From Arthrobacter sp042667405 (lineage in GTDB: Bacteria > Actinomycetota > Actinomycetes > Actinomycetales > Micrococcaceae): a stretch of 64,000 nt of DNA. Within the stretch, counting starts at the first letter, position 1, and each line of letters opens with the position of its first letter. The notes beneath the pieces were generated by a model. The model was not told the DNA's origin. It made no database searches and saw only the letters and a program-made list of their open reading frames with translations. Location: NCBI RefSeq assembly GCF_042667405.1, contig NZ_JBHVAL010000004.1:62001-126000 (forward strand). The letters are read 5' to 3'. A program made the position numbers and the translations under genes. Shown here piece by piece: positions 53,414-61,888 of this stretch.

Positions 53414-54583
53414 GTGGACCTGTTTGAATATCAGGCGCGCGATATGTTCGAAGCGCACGGTGTACCCGTGCTCGCCGGCATCGTGGCGCACACTCCTGAA
53501 GAAGCGAAGGCAGCTGCCGAGAAGATCGGTGGCGTTACTGTCGTCAAGGCACAGGTTAAGGTCGGTGGCCGCGGCAAGGCTGGCGGCGTGAAGGTTGCCA
53601 AGTCCGCTGATGAGGCGCTTGAGCACGCAACCAACATCCTGGGCATGGACATCAAGGGCCACACCGTCAACAAGGTGATGATCGCCCAGGGTGCCGATAT
53701 TGCCGAAGAATTCTACTTCTCGGTCCTCCTCGACCGTGCGAACCGCAACTACCTGGCCATGTGCTCGGTTGAAGGTGGCATGGAGATCGAGCAGCTGGCT
53801 GTGGAGCGCCCCGAGGCCCTGGCCAAGATCGCAATCGACCCCGCCGTGGGCATCGACCAGGCGAAGGCTGACGAGATCGTTGAAGCTGCAGGCTTCGCTG
53901 AAGAACTGCGCGGCAAAGTCGCCGACGTAATTCTGAAGCTCTGGGACGTCTTCAAGAAGGAAGACGCCACGCTCGTTGAGGTCAACCCGCTGGTCCGTAC
54001 CGGTGCCGGTGACATTGTTGCCCTTGACGGCAAGGTTTCCCTGGACGAGAACGCTGACTTCCGCCACGTTCACCACAGTGAGCTGGAGGACAAGGACGCA
54101 GCTGACCCGCTCGAGGCCAAGGCCAAGGCGCAGGACCTCAACTACGTCAAGCTGGACGGCGAAGTAGGCATCATCGGCAACGGCGCCGGTCTTGTGATGT
54201 CCACCCTCGACGTCGTTGCTTACGCCGGCGAGAACCACGGCAACGTAAAGCCCGCCAACTTCCTGGACATCGGTGGTGGAGCTTCCGCCGAGGTCATGGC
54301 CAACGGCCTGGACGTCATCCTGGGCGACTCCCAGGTCAAGAGCGTCTTCGTCAACGTCTTCGGTGGCATCACCGCTTGTGACGCCGTGGCGAAGGGCATC
54401 GTGGGTGCACTTGCCGAGCTTGGTTCGTCCGCGAACAAGCCGCTGGTAGTTCGCCTCGACGGCAACAACGTCGAGGAAGGCCGCCGCATCCTGACCGAGG
54501 CCAACCACCCGCTGGTTACCCTGGCCGCCACCATGGACGAGGGCGCCGACAAGGCCGCCGAGCTCGCCAACGCAGCTAAGTAA
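53414..54583 (+). CDS. sucC: Succinyl-CoA synthetase (ADP-forming), beta subunit
   Basis: The 389-residue ATP-grasp protein starts MDLFEYQARDMFEAHGVP, with GGRGKAGGVK and the C-terminal NVFGGITACD motif. It catalyses succinyl-CoA + ADP + Pi to succinate + ATP in the TCA cycle, with SucD. The GTG start follows AGAAGG at about 10 bases. sucD follows 12 bases later. Confidence 0.97.
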   Translation: MDLFEYQARDMFEAHGVPVLAGIVAHTPEEAKAAAEKIGGVTVVKAQVKVGGRGKAGGVKVAKSADEALEHATNILGMDIKGHTVNKVMIAQGADIAEEFYFSVLLDRANRNYLAMCSVEGGMEIEQLAVERPEALAKIAIDPAVGIDQAKADEIVEAAGFAEELRGKVADVILKLWDVFKKEDATLVEVNPLVRTGAGDIVALDGKVSLDENADFRHVHHSELEDKDAADPLEAKAKAQDLNYVKLDGEVGIIGNGAGLVMSTLDVVAYAGENHGNVKPANFLDIGGGASAEVMANGLDVILGDSQVKSVFVNVFGGITACDAVAKGIVGALAELGSSANKPLVVRLDGNNVEEGRRILTEANHPLVTLAATMDEGADKAAELANAAK

Positions 54584-54595
54584 AGGGACGCGAGA

Positions 54596-55498
54596 ATGTC
54601 TATCTACCTCAACAAAGACTCCAAGGTCATCGTTCAGGGCATCACTGGCGGCGAGGGCACCAAGCACACCGCGCTGATGCTCAAGGCCGGCACCAACATT
54701 GTTGGTGGCGTGAACGCCCGCAAGGCCGGCACCACGGTCCTGCACGGCGACAAGGAAATCAACGTCTTCGGCACCGTCAAGGAAGCCATCGCTGAAACCG
54801 GCGCAGACGTCTCCATCGTCTTCGTTCCGCCGGCATTCACCAAGGACGCCGTCGTTGAAGCCATCGAAGCCGGCATCGGCCTCGTAGTGGTCATCACCGA
54901 AGGTGTTCCGGTTCAGGACTCCGCCGAATTCTGGGCTCTCGCCCAGTCCAAGGTGGACGCTGACGGCAAGCAGATCACCCGCATCATCGGACCGAACTGC
55001 CCCGGCATCATCACCCCGGGCGAAGCCCTGGTTGGCATCACCCCGGCAAACATCACGGGCAAGGGCCCCATCGGCCTTGTGTCCAAGTCCGGTACCTTGA
55101 CCTACCAGATGATGTACGAACTCCGCGACCTCGGTTTCTCCACCGCGATCGGCATCGGTGGCGACCCCATCATCGGCACCACGCACATCGACGCCCTGGC
55201 TGCGTTCGAAGCTGACCCGGAGACCAAGGCAATCGTCATGATCGGTGAGATCGGTGGCGACGCTGAAGAGCGTGCAGCCGACTTCATCAAGGCCAACGTC
55301 ACCAAGCCGGTTGTCGGCTACGTGGCAGGCTTCACGGCTCCCGAAGGCAAGACCATGGGCCACGCAGGTGCCATCGTCTCCGGTTCCGCTGGTACCGCAC
55401 AGGCCAAGAAGGAAGCCCTCGAGGCTGCAGGCGTGAAGGTCGGCAAGACGCCGTCCGAGACCGCTACGCTGCTGCGCGAGGTTTTCGCAGCGCTCTAA
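54596..55498 (+). CDS. sucD: Succinyl-CoA synthetase (ADP-forming), alpha subunit
   Basis: The 300-residue protein has a CoA-binding Rossmann domain (QGITGGEGTKHTALM) and the phosphohistidine H256 in MGHAGAIVSG. It works with SucC in the TCA cycle. The ATG follows AAAGGGA. The operon is closed by a strong hairpin. Confidence 0.97.
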   Translation: MSIYLNKDSKVIVQGITGGEGTKHTALMLKAGTNIVGGVNARKAGTTVLHGDKEINVFGTVKEAIAETGADVSIVFVPPAFTKDAVVEAIEAGIGLVVVITEGVPVQDSAEFWALAQSKVDADGKQITRIIGPNCPGIITPGEALVGITPANITGKGPIGLVSKSGTLTYQMMYELRDLGFSTAIGIGGDPIIGTTHIDALAAFEADPETKAIVMIGEIGGDAEERAADFIKANVTKPVVGYVAGFTAPEGKTMGHAGAIVSGSAGTAQAKKEALEAAGVKVGKTPSETATLLREVFAAL

Positions 55499-55512
55499 GC
55501 TCCACTGCAAGT

Positions 55513-55562
55513 ACGACGGCGGCCCGTCACCTTTCCAACGAAAGGTGGCGGGCCGCCGTCGT
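55513..55562 (+). terminator. Strong terminator after sucCD
   Basis: A 14-bp stem (ACGACGGCGGCCCG with its complement) continues, after a 2x2 internal loop, into a 7-bp stem ACCTTTC/GAAAGGT around CAAC. A T-containing tail follows. Confidence 0.88.
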
Positions 55563-55573
55563 GCTTAGCCTTT

Positions 55574-55706
55574 GTTGTGGGGCCTGTTGTGTGGGCTATT
55601 CGTGTGTCTTGGGGCGCAGAGTGGGCCTCGCAATGTGGGTTCGTCCGTTGTGGGGCCTGTTGTGCGGGCTATTCGTGTGTCTTGCGGCGCAGAGTGGGCC
55701 TCGCAA
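55574..55706. repeat. 60-bp direct repeat, two copies at 73-bp period
   Basis: Copy 1 (55574-55633) and copy 2 (55647-55706) start GTTGTGGGGCCTGTTGTG and end GTGGGCCTCGCAA; I see two mismatches. Thirteen unrelated bases separate them. It lies in the non-coding gap between sucD and the tautomerase gene and is not part of a terminator. Confidence 0.9.
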
Positions 55707-55712
55707 CGCTCG

Positions 55713-55750
55713 AACAAAGTCCCGTCGCGAGCTTCCGGCGGGACTTTGTT
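55713..55750. terminator. Hairpin between the direct repeat and the tautomerase gene
   Basis: AACAAAGTCCCG and CGGGACTTTGTT form a perfect 12-bp stem with a 14-base loop. T-rich ends on both sides suit bidirectional use. Confidence 0.75.
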
Positions 55751-55773
55751 GTATGCAGAACCCGGCAAGTTTG

Positions 55774-55795
55774 TTAGTATGTCAGGACAAACTAA
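55774..55795. promoter_or_regulatory. 22-bp near-perfect palindrome, operator site 1
   Basis: Sequence TTAGT-A-TGTC-AG-GACA-A-ACTAA: the arms TTAGT/ACTAA and TGTC/GACA are symmetric. It overlaps a TAGTAT -10-like box and lies just before the ribosome site of the tautomerase gene, a repressor-type position. Confidence 0.7.
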
Positions 55796-55810
55796 ATTCT
55801 GGAGGTTGCA

Positions 55811-56215
55811 ATGCCGCTTGTTCGAATCGACGTCAATCAAGGCCGTTCGCCCGAGGAGCTGACAGCCCTTAGCCGCACCGTCCATGACGCGATCGTCGCT
55901 GAGTACGAAATTCCCGCGCGCGACTATTTCCATATCCTCACGGAGCATCCCCAAGGGCAGATCGTCGCCCAGGATGCAGGGCTCGGATTCGAGCGGACCT
56001 CCGGGGTGGTGATGATCCAGATCTTCACCCAGGAGGGCCGCAGTCAGGTGGCCAAGAGTTCGCTCTTCGAAGCCATCGCAGCGGGCCTGGCCGGGGTTGG
56101 GGTGGCCGGGGAGGATGTCTTCGTGGGCTACGTGGAAAACACTGCAGGCGACTGGTCCTTCGGCTTCGGCCGCAGCCAATACGTCACTGGGGAACTGGCT
56201 GTTCCGAGTAACTAA
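55811..56215 (+). CDS. Tautomerase-family protein (4-oxalocrotonate tautomerase-like)
   Basis: The 134-residue protein begins Met-Pro, so Pro would be the catalytic base after Met removal, followed by LVRIDVNQGRSPEELTALS. It is a fused or long form of the tautomerase superfamily. The substrate is unknown. The ATG follows GGAGG. It shares an operator-like palindrome with the iol operon, hinting at a linked function, which is inference. Confidence 0.85.
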   Translation: MPLVRIDVNQGRSPEELTALSRTVHDAIVAEYEIPARDYFHILTEHPQGQIVAQDAGLGFERTSGVVMIQIFTQEGRSQVAKSSLFEAIAAGLAGVGVAGEDVFVGYVENTAGDWSFGFGRSQYVTGELAVPSN

Positions 56216-56235
56216 ATCCAAGCTGTGTCATGTTG

Positions 56236-56271
56236 TAAATATGTCAGTACAAACCTTTGACAGGACATGAG
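56236..56271. promoter_or_regulatory. Operator-like sites 2 and 3 with iolC -35 box
   Basis: Site 2 (56236-56257) matches site 1 at 14 of 15 core positions (TATGTCAGTACAAAC). Site 3 (56256-56271) is an inverted version, TTTGACAGGACATGAG, and contains a perfect TTGACA (56257-56262) usable as -35. A repressor here would block the iol promoter. The -10 is not certain (CAAAGT at 17 bases). Confidence 0.65.
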
Positions 56272-56371
56272 ATCTGGTGCAAAGTAGTCATGTGGCCCCG
56301 CTCACTGGGGGGTGGCAAGGCATTGGGGCCCAGCGCTCAAAGAGTTCACAAGAGAAAGGTCAACGATCACC

Positions 56372-57391
56372 GTGACCCACGAACTGCTCACGATCGGGCG
56401 CATCAGCGTTGATATCTACCCGAACGACATCGGAGTGGATCTGGAGGACGTGACGTCCTTCGGTAAATACCTCGGAGGTTCGCCTTCCAATGTTGCCGTT
56501 GCTGCCGCCCGCCATGGCCGCCGTGCCGGCGTAATCACCCGTACTGGCGACGACGCCTTCGGAAAATACCTGCACCGCGAACTGCACAAGTTCAATGTTG
56601 ACGATTCCTTCGTCTCGCCGGTAACCCAATACCCGACGGCGGTGACGTTCTGTGCGATCAAGCCCGCTACGGACGAATTCCCGCTGTACTTCTACGGTCG
56701 CTTTCCCACGGCGCCCGACCTGCAGATCAAGGCCGAAGAACTGGACCTGGATGCCATCCGGGAGGCCGGCATCTTCTGGTCCACCGTCACCGGCCTGTGC
56801 CAGGAGCCGAGCCGGAGCGCGCATATCGCCGCACACCAGGCCCGGCCCCGGACCGGCCTGAAGCCGGGCCAGTTCACCATCCTCGACCTCGACTACCGCC
56901 CGATGTTCTGGACCTCCGAAGAAGAGGCCCGCGCCGAGGTCGCCAAGATCCTCCCGCACGTCACCGTTGCGATCGGCAATGACAAGGAATGCGCCGTGGC
57001 CGTAGGGGAGGGCACCCCTGATGAGCAGGCAGACCGCCTGCTGGCCGCCGGCGTCGAGATCGCCGTCGTGAAGCTCGGCGCGGAAGGCGTCATGGCCAAG
57101 ACCCGTACGGAGCGGGTGGTTTCGGCTCCGGTACCGGTTGAAACCGTCAACGGACTGGGCGCCGGTGACTCCTTCGGGGGTGCCTTCTGCCACGGACTGC
57201 TCTCCGGCTGGCCGCTGTCCGAAGTCCTGGATTACGCGAACGCCTCCGGTGCCATCGTCGCCTCCCGCCTCTCTTGCGCGGATGCGATGCCGACGCCGGA
57301 GGAGGTCACCTCGCTGCTGGCCGAGCGCGGACGTCCTGTCCCGGGCGCAACCGCGGCCGAAGCCCCCATTGCAGAAGGAGCAGTGCGTTGA
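56372..57391 (+). CDS. iolC: 5-dehydro-2-deoxygluconokinase
   Basis: The 339-residue PfkB-family kinase phosphorylates 2-deoxy-5-keto-gluconate in myo-inositol breakdown. GGSPSNVAVAAARHG (36-50) and NGLGAGDSFGGAF (catalytic Asp near 266) are the family motifs. I chose the GTG giving MTHELLTIGR; the upstream in-frame ATG lies near the start of the transcript. It is the first gene of the iol operon; its stop overlaps the next start. Confidence 0.93.
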   Translation: MTHELLTIGRISVDIYPNDIGVDLEDVTSFGKYLGGSPSNVAVAAARHGRRAGVITRTGDDAFGKYLHRELHKFNVDDSFVSPVTQYPTAVTFCAIKPATDEFPLYFYGRFPTAPDLQIKAEELDLDAIREAGIFWSTVTGLCQEPSRSAHIAAHQARPRTGLKPGQFTILDLDYRPMFWTSEEEARAEVAKILPHVTVAIGNDKECAVAVGEGTPDEQADRLLAAGVEIAVVKLGAEGVMAKTRTERVVSAPVPVETVNGLGAGDSFGGAFCHGLLSGWPLSEVLDYANASGAIVASRLSCADAMPTPEEVTSLLAERGRPVPGATAAEAPIAEGAVR

Positions 57392-58350
57392 GCCTCAACG
57401 ATGACCCCCGCCGCTATGAACACTTGAGCCGTATCCGGCTTGAGGATCCGGAGGCCGTGGCCCGCGCAGCTGCCACCCGCCGTCGTCATCCCGGCCTGAA
57501 GCATGGGGTGCAGAACTTCATTGTCGCCGCCGACCATCCCGCCCGCGGGGCCCTCGCTGTCGGCTCCGAGCCGATGGCGATGGCCGACCGCCGCGACCTG
57601 TTGGACCGCCTGCAGATCGCCTTGGCCAACCCCGCCGTTGACGGCATCCTGGCCTCGCCCGACATCATGGACGACCTCCTGCTCCTCGGGGCCCTTGAAG
57701 GCAAACTGGTGTTCGGTTCCATGAACCGTGGCGGACTCGCCGGCCTGGTCAATGAGTTCGACGATCGCTTCACCGGCCACACGGCAGCCGCGCTGGAAGC
57801 CCTGGGTGCAGACGGCGGCAAAATGCTGACCCGTATCTGCCTGGGCGATCCCGACACCGTGGCCACCCTCGAAGCCACAGCCAAGGCCATCGATTCCCTG
57901 GCCGAGCGCAAGCTCATCGCCATGGTTGAACCCTTCCTGTCCGTCCGGGATTCGCACGGCAAGGTTCGCAACGACCTCCGCGCCGACGCCGTGATCAAGT
58001 CGGTCGGCATCGCGGAGGGCCTTGGCTCCACCAGCGCCTACACCTGGATGAAACTGCCGGTGGTTGCCGAGATGGAGCGCGTCATGGCCTCCACCACGTT
58101 GCCTACCGTGCTGCTGGGCGGCGACCCGGATGGCAGCCAGGACGAGGTGTTTGCTTCGTGGCAGGCCGCGCTCGCCCTCCCCGGTGTCCAGGGCCTCACT
58201 GTCGGGCGCACCTTGCTTTACCCGCACGACGGCGATGTCGCCGGTGCCGTAGCGACGGCCGCCTCGCTACTGAACAACACAGCGCCCGTGGCAGCTGATG
58301 CTGCCGGGCACACCACGTCAGACCGTATCCCCGTGAAAGTATCGGAGTAG
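57388..58350 (+). CDS. Cgl0158-type (beta/alpha)8-barrel aldolase-like protein
   Basis: The 320-residue protein has a conserved lysine K222 (AYTWMKLPVV) suited to a Schiff base, and FGSMNRGG. It resembles the Cgl0158 family present in actinobacterial inositol operons. By position it should act as the 6-phospho-5-dehydro-2-deoxygluconate aldolase (the IolJ step), but this is inference. The TTG start has AGAAGGAG upstream and overlaps the iolC stop (TTGA). Confidence 0.85.
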   Translation: MSLNDDPRRYEHLSRIRLEDPEAVARAAATRRRHPGLKHGVQNFIVAADHPARGALAVGSEPMAMADRRDLLDRLQIALANPAVDGILASPDIMDDLLLLGALEGKLVFGSMNRGGLAGLVNEFDDRFTGHTAAALEALGADGGKMLTRICLGDPDTVATLEATAKAIDSLAERKLIAMVEPFLSVRDSHGKVRNDLRADAVIKSVGIAEGLGSTSAYTWMKLPVVAEMERVMASTTLPTVLLGGDPDGSQDEVFASWQAALALPGVQGLTVGRTLLYPHDGDVAGAVATAASLLNNTAPVAADAAGHTTSDRIPVKVSE

Positions 58351-58356
58351 CTACCA

Positions 58357-60303
58357 ATGGGAACAGCAACCCGTCGGATGACCGTGGCGCAGGCCGTGGT
58401 CGAGTTCCTGTCCAAGCAGTACACCGTCGATTCTGTGGGCGGCAAGGACTTCCGTGAGCGCCTGATTCCGGGCACGTTCGGTATTTTCGGGCACGGGAAC
58501 GTGGCCGGTGTGGGCCAGGCGCTGAAGCAGTACCAGGCCGCGGACCCGTCCATCATGCCGTACTACCAAGGCCGCAACGAGCAGGCGCAGGTCCACCAGG
58601 CCGTGGGCTATGCCCGGCACACGCGGCGCCGCCAGACGTTCGCGATCAGCACCTCGATTGGTCCGGGCTCCTCGAACCTGCTGACCGGTGCCGCGCTGGC
58701 CACCACCAACCGGCTGCCGGTCCTACTGCTGCCTTCGGACACGTTCGCTACCCGTGCCGCCGACCCCGTGCTGCAGCAACTCGAGCAGCCATATGCCTAC
58801 GACATCACGGTGAACGATGCGTTCCGTCCGCTCTCGAAGTTCTTTGACCGGGTGTCCCGTCCGGAGCAGTTGTTCTCCGCTTTCCACCACGGACTGCGCG
58901 TGCTGACGGACCCGGCCGAGACCGGTGCCGTCACCATCTCGCTGCCGCAGGACGTCCAAGCCGAAGCGTTCGACGTGCCGGAGGAATTCCTCGCGGAGCG
59001 CGAATGGCGGATCCGCCGTCCGGAGGCCGAGGATGACGACATCCGCCGCGCCGTCGAGGCAATCCGTGCCGCCAAGCGCCCGTTGATCATCGCCGGCGGC
59101 GGTGTCCTGTACGCCTACGCGAACGAGGAACTGGCAAAGTTCGCCGAACTCTCCGGCATCCCCGTGGGCAATACCCAGGCAGGCGTCGGCGTCCTTCCGT
59201 GGGACCACAAGTTCTCCCTCGGCGCCATCGGTTCAACCGGTACGACGGCGGCAAACGCCATTGCTGCCGAAGCGGACCTGATCATCGGGATCGGCACGCG
59301 CTACGAAGACTTCACAACCGCATCCCGTACGGCGTTCCAGAACCCGGACGTGAAGTTCGTGAACATCAATGTCGCGCCGATCGACGCGTACAAGCACGGC
59401 ACTACGCTGCCGATCGTCGCTGATGCCCGCAAGGCGCTGGTGAAGCTGAACCAGGCCCTGGGCGGCTACCGCGTGGGTGCTGACTTGGAAGAGAAGGTCG
59501 CGGCGGAAAAGAAGCGCTGGAACGCGATCGTGGATGAGGCCTTCGAAACGCGCTTCACCCCGTTGCCGGCGCAGAACGAGATCATCGGCGCGACGAACAA
59601 GGCGATGGACGATCACGACGTCGTCATCTGCGCTGCGGGTTCGCTCCCGGGCGACCTCCACAAGATGTGGCGCGTCCGGGACCCGTTCGGTTACCACGTC
59701 GAATACGCCTACTCCTGCATGGGCTACGAAATCCCCGGCGGCCTGGGCGTGAAGCGCGCAGCGCTGGCCGAAGCCGCCGCCGGTGGCGTGGACAGGGACG
59801 TGGTGGTCATGGTGGGGGACGGCTCCTACCTGATGATGCACACCGAACTGGTCACCGCCGTCGCTGAACGCATCAAACTGATCGTGGTCCTGATCCAGAA
59901 CCACGGCTACGCCTCCATCGGTTCCCTGTCCGAGTCCCTCGGCTCGCAGCGCTTCGGAACGCAGTACCGGGTTCTGGACAAGGAGCAGCACAGTTTCGAC
60001 GCCGGTGAGAACCTGCCCATCGACCTCGCCACCAACGCCGAATCGCTGGGCGCCAAGGTTATCCGGATCGAACCGGGCGAGAATGTCATCGAGTCCCTCG
60101 GTGCCGCAATCAAGGAAGCCAAAGCCGCCCCGGAAACCGGCCCGATCGTAATCCACGTCGAATCCGACCCCCTGCTGGACGCACCGTCCTCCGAGTCCTG
60201 GTGGGACGTTCCCGTCTCAGCCGTGTCGGAGCTGGAATCCACGCAGCAGGCCTACAAGACGTACACAGACCACAAGAGCCGCCAGCGCAAGCTGCTCGGC
60301 TGA
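58357..60303 (+). CDS. iolD: 3D-(3,5/4)-trihydroxycyclohexane-1,2-dione acylhydrolase
   Basis: The 648-residue thiamine diphosphate-dependent enzyme opens the inositol-derived ring. It has the N-terminal catalytic glutamate E75 (GRNEQAQVH) and the ThDP/Mg motif VMVGDGSYLMM (near 486), followed by NHGYASIGSLS. The ATG follows CGGAG at 8 bases. It lies six bases downstream of the aldolase-like gene. Confidence 0.95.
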   Translation: MGTATRRMTVAQAVVEFLSKQYTVDSVGGKDFRERLIPGTFGIFGHGNVAGVGQALKQYQAADPSIMPYYQGRNEQAQVHQAVGYARHTRRRQTFAISTSIGPGSSNLLTGAALATTNRLPVLLLPSDTFATRAADPVLQQLEQPYAYDITVNDAFRPLSKFFDRVSRPEQLFSAFHHGLRVLTDPAETGAVTISLPQDVQAEAFDVPEEFLAEREWRIRRPEAEDDDIRRAVEAIRAAKRPLIIAGGGVLYAYANEELAKFAELSGIPVGNTQAGVGVLPWDHKFSLGAIGSTGTTAANAIAAEADLIIGIGTRYEDFTTASRTAFQNPDVKFVNINVAPIDAYKHGTTLPIVADARKALVKLNQALGGYRVGADLEEKVAAEKKRWNAIVDEAFETRFTPLPAQNEIIGATNKAMDDHDVVICAAGSLPGDLHKMWRVRDPFGYHVEYAYSCMGYEIPGGLGVKRAALAEAAAGGVDRDVVVMVGDGSYLMMHTELVTAVAERIKLIVVLIQNHGYASIGSLSESLGSQRFGTQYRVLDKEQHSFDAGENLPIDLATNAESLGAKVIRIEPGENVIESLGAAIKEAKAAPETGPIVIHVESDPLLDAPSSESWWDVPVSAVSELESTQQAYKTYTDHKSRQRKLLG

Positions 60304-60348
60304 ACCCAAAACCCCGCCCCAAGAGCAATAAGACGAGGAAGTCCGCAG

Positions 60349-61860
60349 ATGTCGACGACGACCACTTTGACCACCATCAACCACTTCATCAACGGCGCCG
60401 AGTCCGCCGGCGAGGGTGACCGCACCCAGCCGGTGTACAACCCGGCCACCGGACAGATCACTGCCGAGCTGCGCCTGGCCAACGAGAACGACCTGAACAC
60501 CACGGTGGCGGCTGCCCGCAAAGCCGCTGATACCTGGGGCGACATTTCCCTGGCCAAGCGCACAGCGGTGTTGTTCAAGTTCCGCGAACTCGTCGCCGCA
60601 CACGTCGATGAACTCGCCGAACTGATCACCGCCGAGCACGGCAAGGTCCTCTCTGATGCCAAGGGCGAGATCGGCCGTGGCCTGGAAGTCATCGAGTTTG
60701 CCTGCGGCATCCCGTCCCTGCTCAAGGGCGACTACTCGGACCAGGTTTCCACCGGCATCGATGTCTTCTCCTTCCGCGAGCCGCTCGGTGTGGTGGCCGG
60801 TATTACCCCGTTCAACTTCCCGGTGATGGTTCCGTTGTGGATGGCCCCGATGGCCATTGCCACCGGTAATGCGTTCATCCTCAAGCCCTCGGAGCGGGAC
60901 CCCTCCCCGTCGCTGCTGCTGGCTCGCTTGTGGCAGGAAGCCGGCCTGCCCGACGGCGTGTTCCAGGTCCTGCACGGCGGCAAGGAAACCGTCGATGGCC
61001 TGCTGACCCACCCCGACGTGGACGGCATCAGCTTTGTTGGGTCCACGCCGATCGCCCAGTACGTCCACGAAACCGCCACCAAGCACGGCAAAAGGGTCCA
61101 GGCGTTGGGTGGGGCGAAGAACCACGCGATCGTGCTCCCTGACGCTGACCTGGACAACGCCGCGGACCACCTCGCGGCCGCAGCGTTCGGCTCGGCCGGT
61201 GAGCGGTGCATGGCAATTTCTGTTGCTGTCGCCGTCGGAGACGCCGCCGACTTGCTGGTGAAGAAGGTTCAAGAGCGTGCCCTGGCTGTGAAGGTCAACA
61301 ACGGCACCGAACCTGGCGCCGAAATGGGCCCGGTCATCACCCCGGCCTCGAAGGAACGCATCCTCCGGATCGTCACCGAAGCCGAAGCCGCCGGGGCCGC
61401 GATGGTGGTGGACGGCCGCGACCTCGTGGTCCCGGGCCATGAAGAAGGCTTCTGGGTGGGCCCGACCGTGATCGATCACGTCAAGACCGAAATGACCGCT
61501 TACCGGGAGGAGATCTTCGGGCCCGTGCTGGTGGTGGTCCGCGTCGATACCCTGGAAGAGGGCATCGCGTTGATCAACTCCAACCCGTACGGCAACGGCA
61601 CCGCGATCTTCACCTCCTCCGGGGCAGCGGCCCGGAAGTTCCAGCGCTCCGTCACTGTGGGCATGATCGGCATCAACGTTCCCCTGCCCGTCCCGGTGGC
61701 TTACCACTCCTTCGGTGGCTGGAAGGCTTCACTCTTCGGCGACAAGCACATCTACGGCCCCGAAGGCGTCTCCTTCTACACCCGCGGCAAAGTCATCACC
61801 TCCCGCTGGCCCGAAACCCACCACGCCTCCGGTGCCTCCTACAACTTCCCCTCCAACTGA
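60349..61860 (+). CDS. mmsA: Methylmalonate/malonate-semialdehyde dehydrogenase (CoA-acylating)
   Basis: The 503-residue aldehyde dehydrogenase has the catalytic cysteine C287 in SAGERCMAISV. It converts malonate semialdehyde (inositol route) or methylmalonate semialdehyde to acetyl- or propionyl-CoA. FNFPVMVPLWM and the GGWKASLFGD end are characteristic of MmsA/IolA. It is within the iol operon, so it is probably the IolA step. Confidence 0.95.
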   Translation: MSTTTTLTTINHFINGAESAGEGDRTQPVYNPATGQITAELRLANENDLNTTVAAARKAADTWGDISLAKRTAVLFKFRELVAAHVDELAELITAEHGKVLSDAKGEIGRGLEVIEFACGIPSLLKGDYSDQVSTGIDVFSFREPLGVVAGITPFNFPVMVPLWMAPMAIATGNAFILKPSERDPSPSLLLARLWQEAGLPDGVFQVLHGGKETVDGLLTHPDVDGISFVGSTPIAQYVHETATKHGKRVQALGGAKNHAIVLPDADLDNAADHLAAAAFGSAGERCMAISVAVAVGDAADLLVKKVQERALAVKVNNGTEPGAEMGPVITPASKERILRIVTEAEAAGAAMVVDGRDLVVPGHEEGFWVGPTVIDHVKTEMTAYREEIFGPVLVVVRVDTLEEGIALINSNPYGNGTAIFTSSGAAARKFQRSVTVGMIGINVPLPVPVAYHSFGGWKASLFGDKHIYGPEGVSFYTRGKVITSRWPETHHASGASYNFPSN

Positions 61861-61888
61861 CCCGCTGCAGAGAAAAGACACCGCTGTC

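Noticed and set aside
53312..55510. A very long minus-strand open frame antisense to sucCD
   Set aside because: High GC and strong codon bias in sucC and sucD leave stop-free antisense frames; it has no family resemblance, and the plus-strand genes are certain.
55574..55706. Repeat considered as a CRISPR array
   Set aside because: Only two units, 60 bases long, separated by 13 bases, with no cas genes.
55561..55872. Cys/Gly-rich open frame over the direct repeat, suggestive of a small secreted peptide
   Set aside because: The frame arises from the repeat itself and from the terminator; no ribosome site, and it overlaps the operator and tautomerase start.
60217..61707. Long minus-strand frame opposite mmsA
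   Set aside because: Shadow of the certain mmsA gene; composition is atypical (runs of His/Gly/Asp) with no recognised domain.
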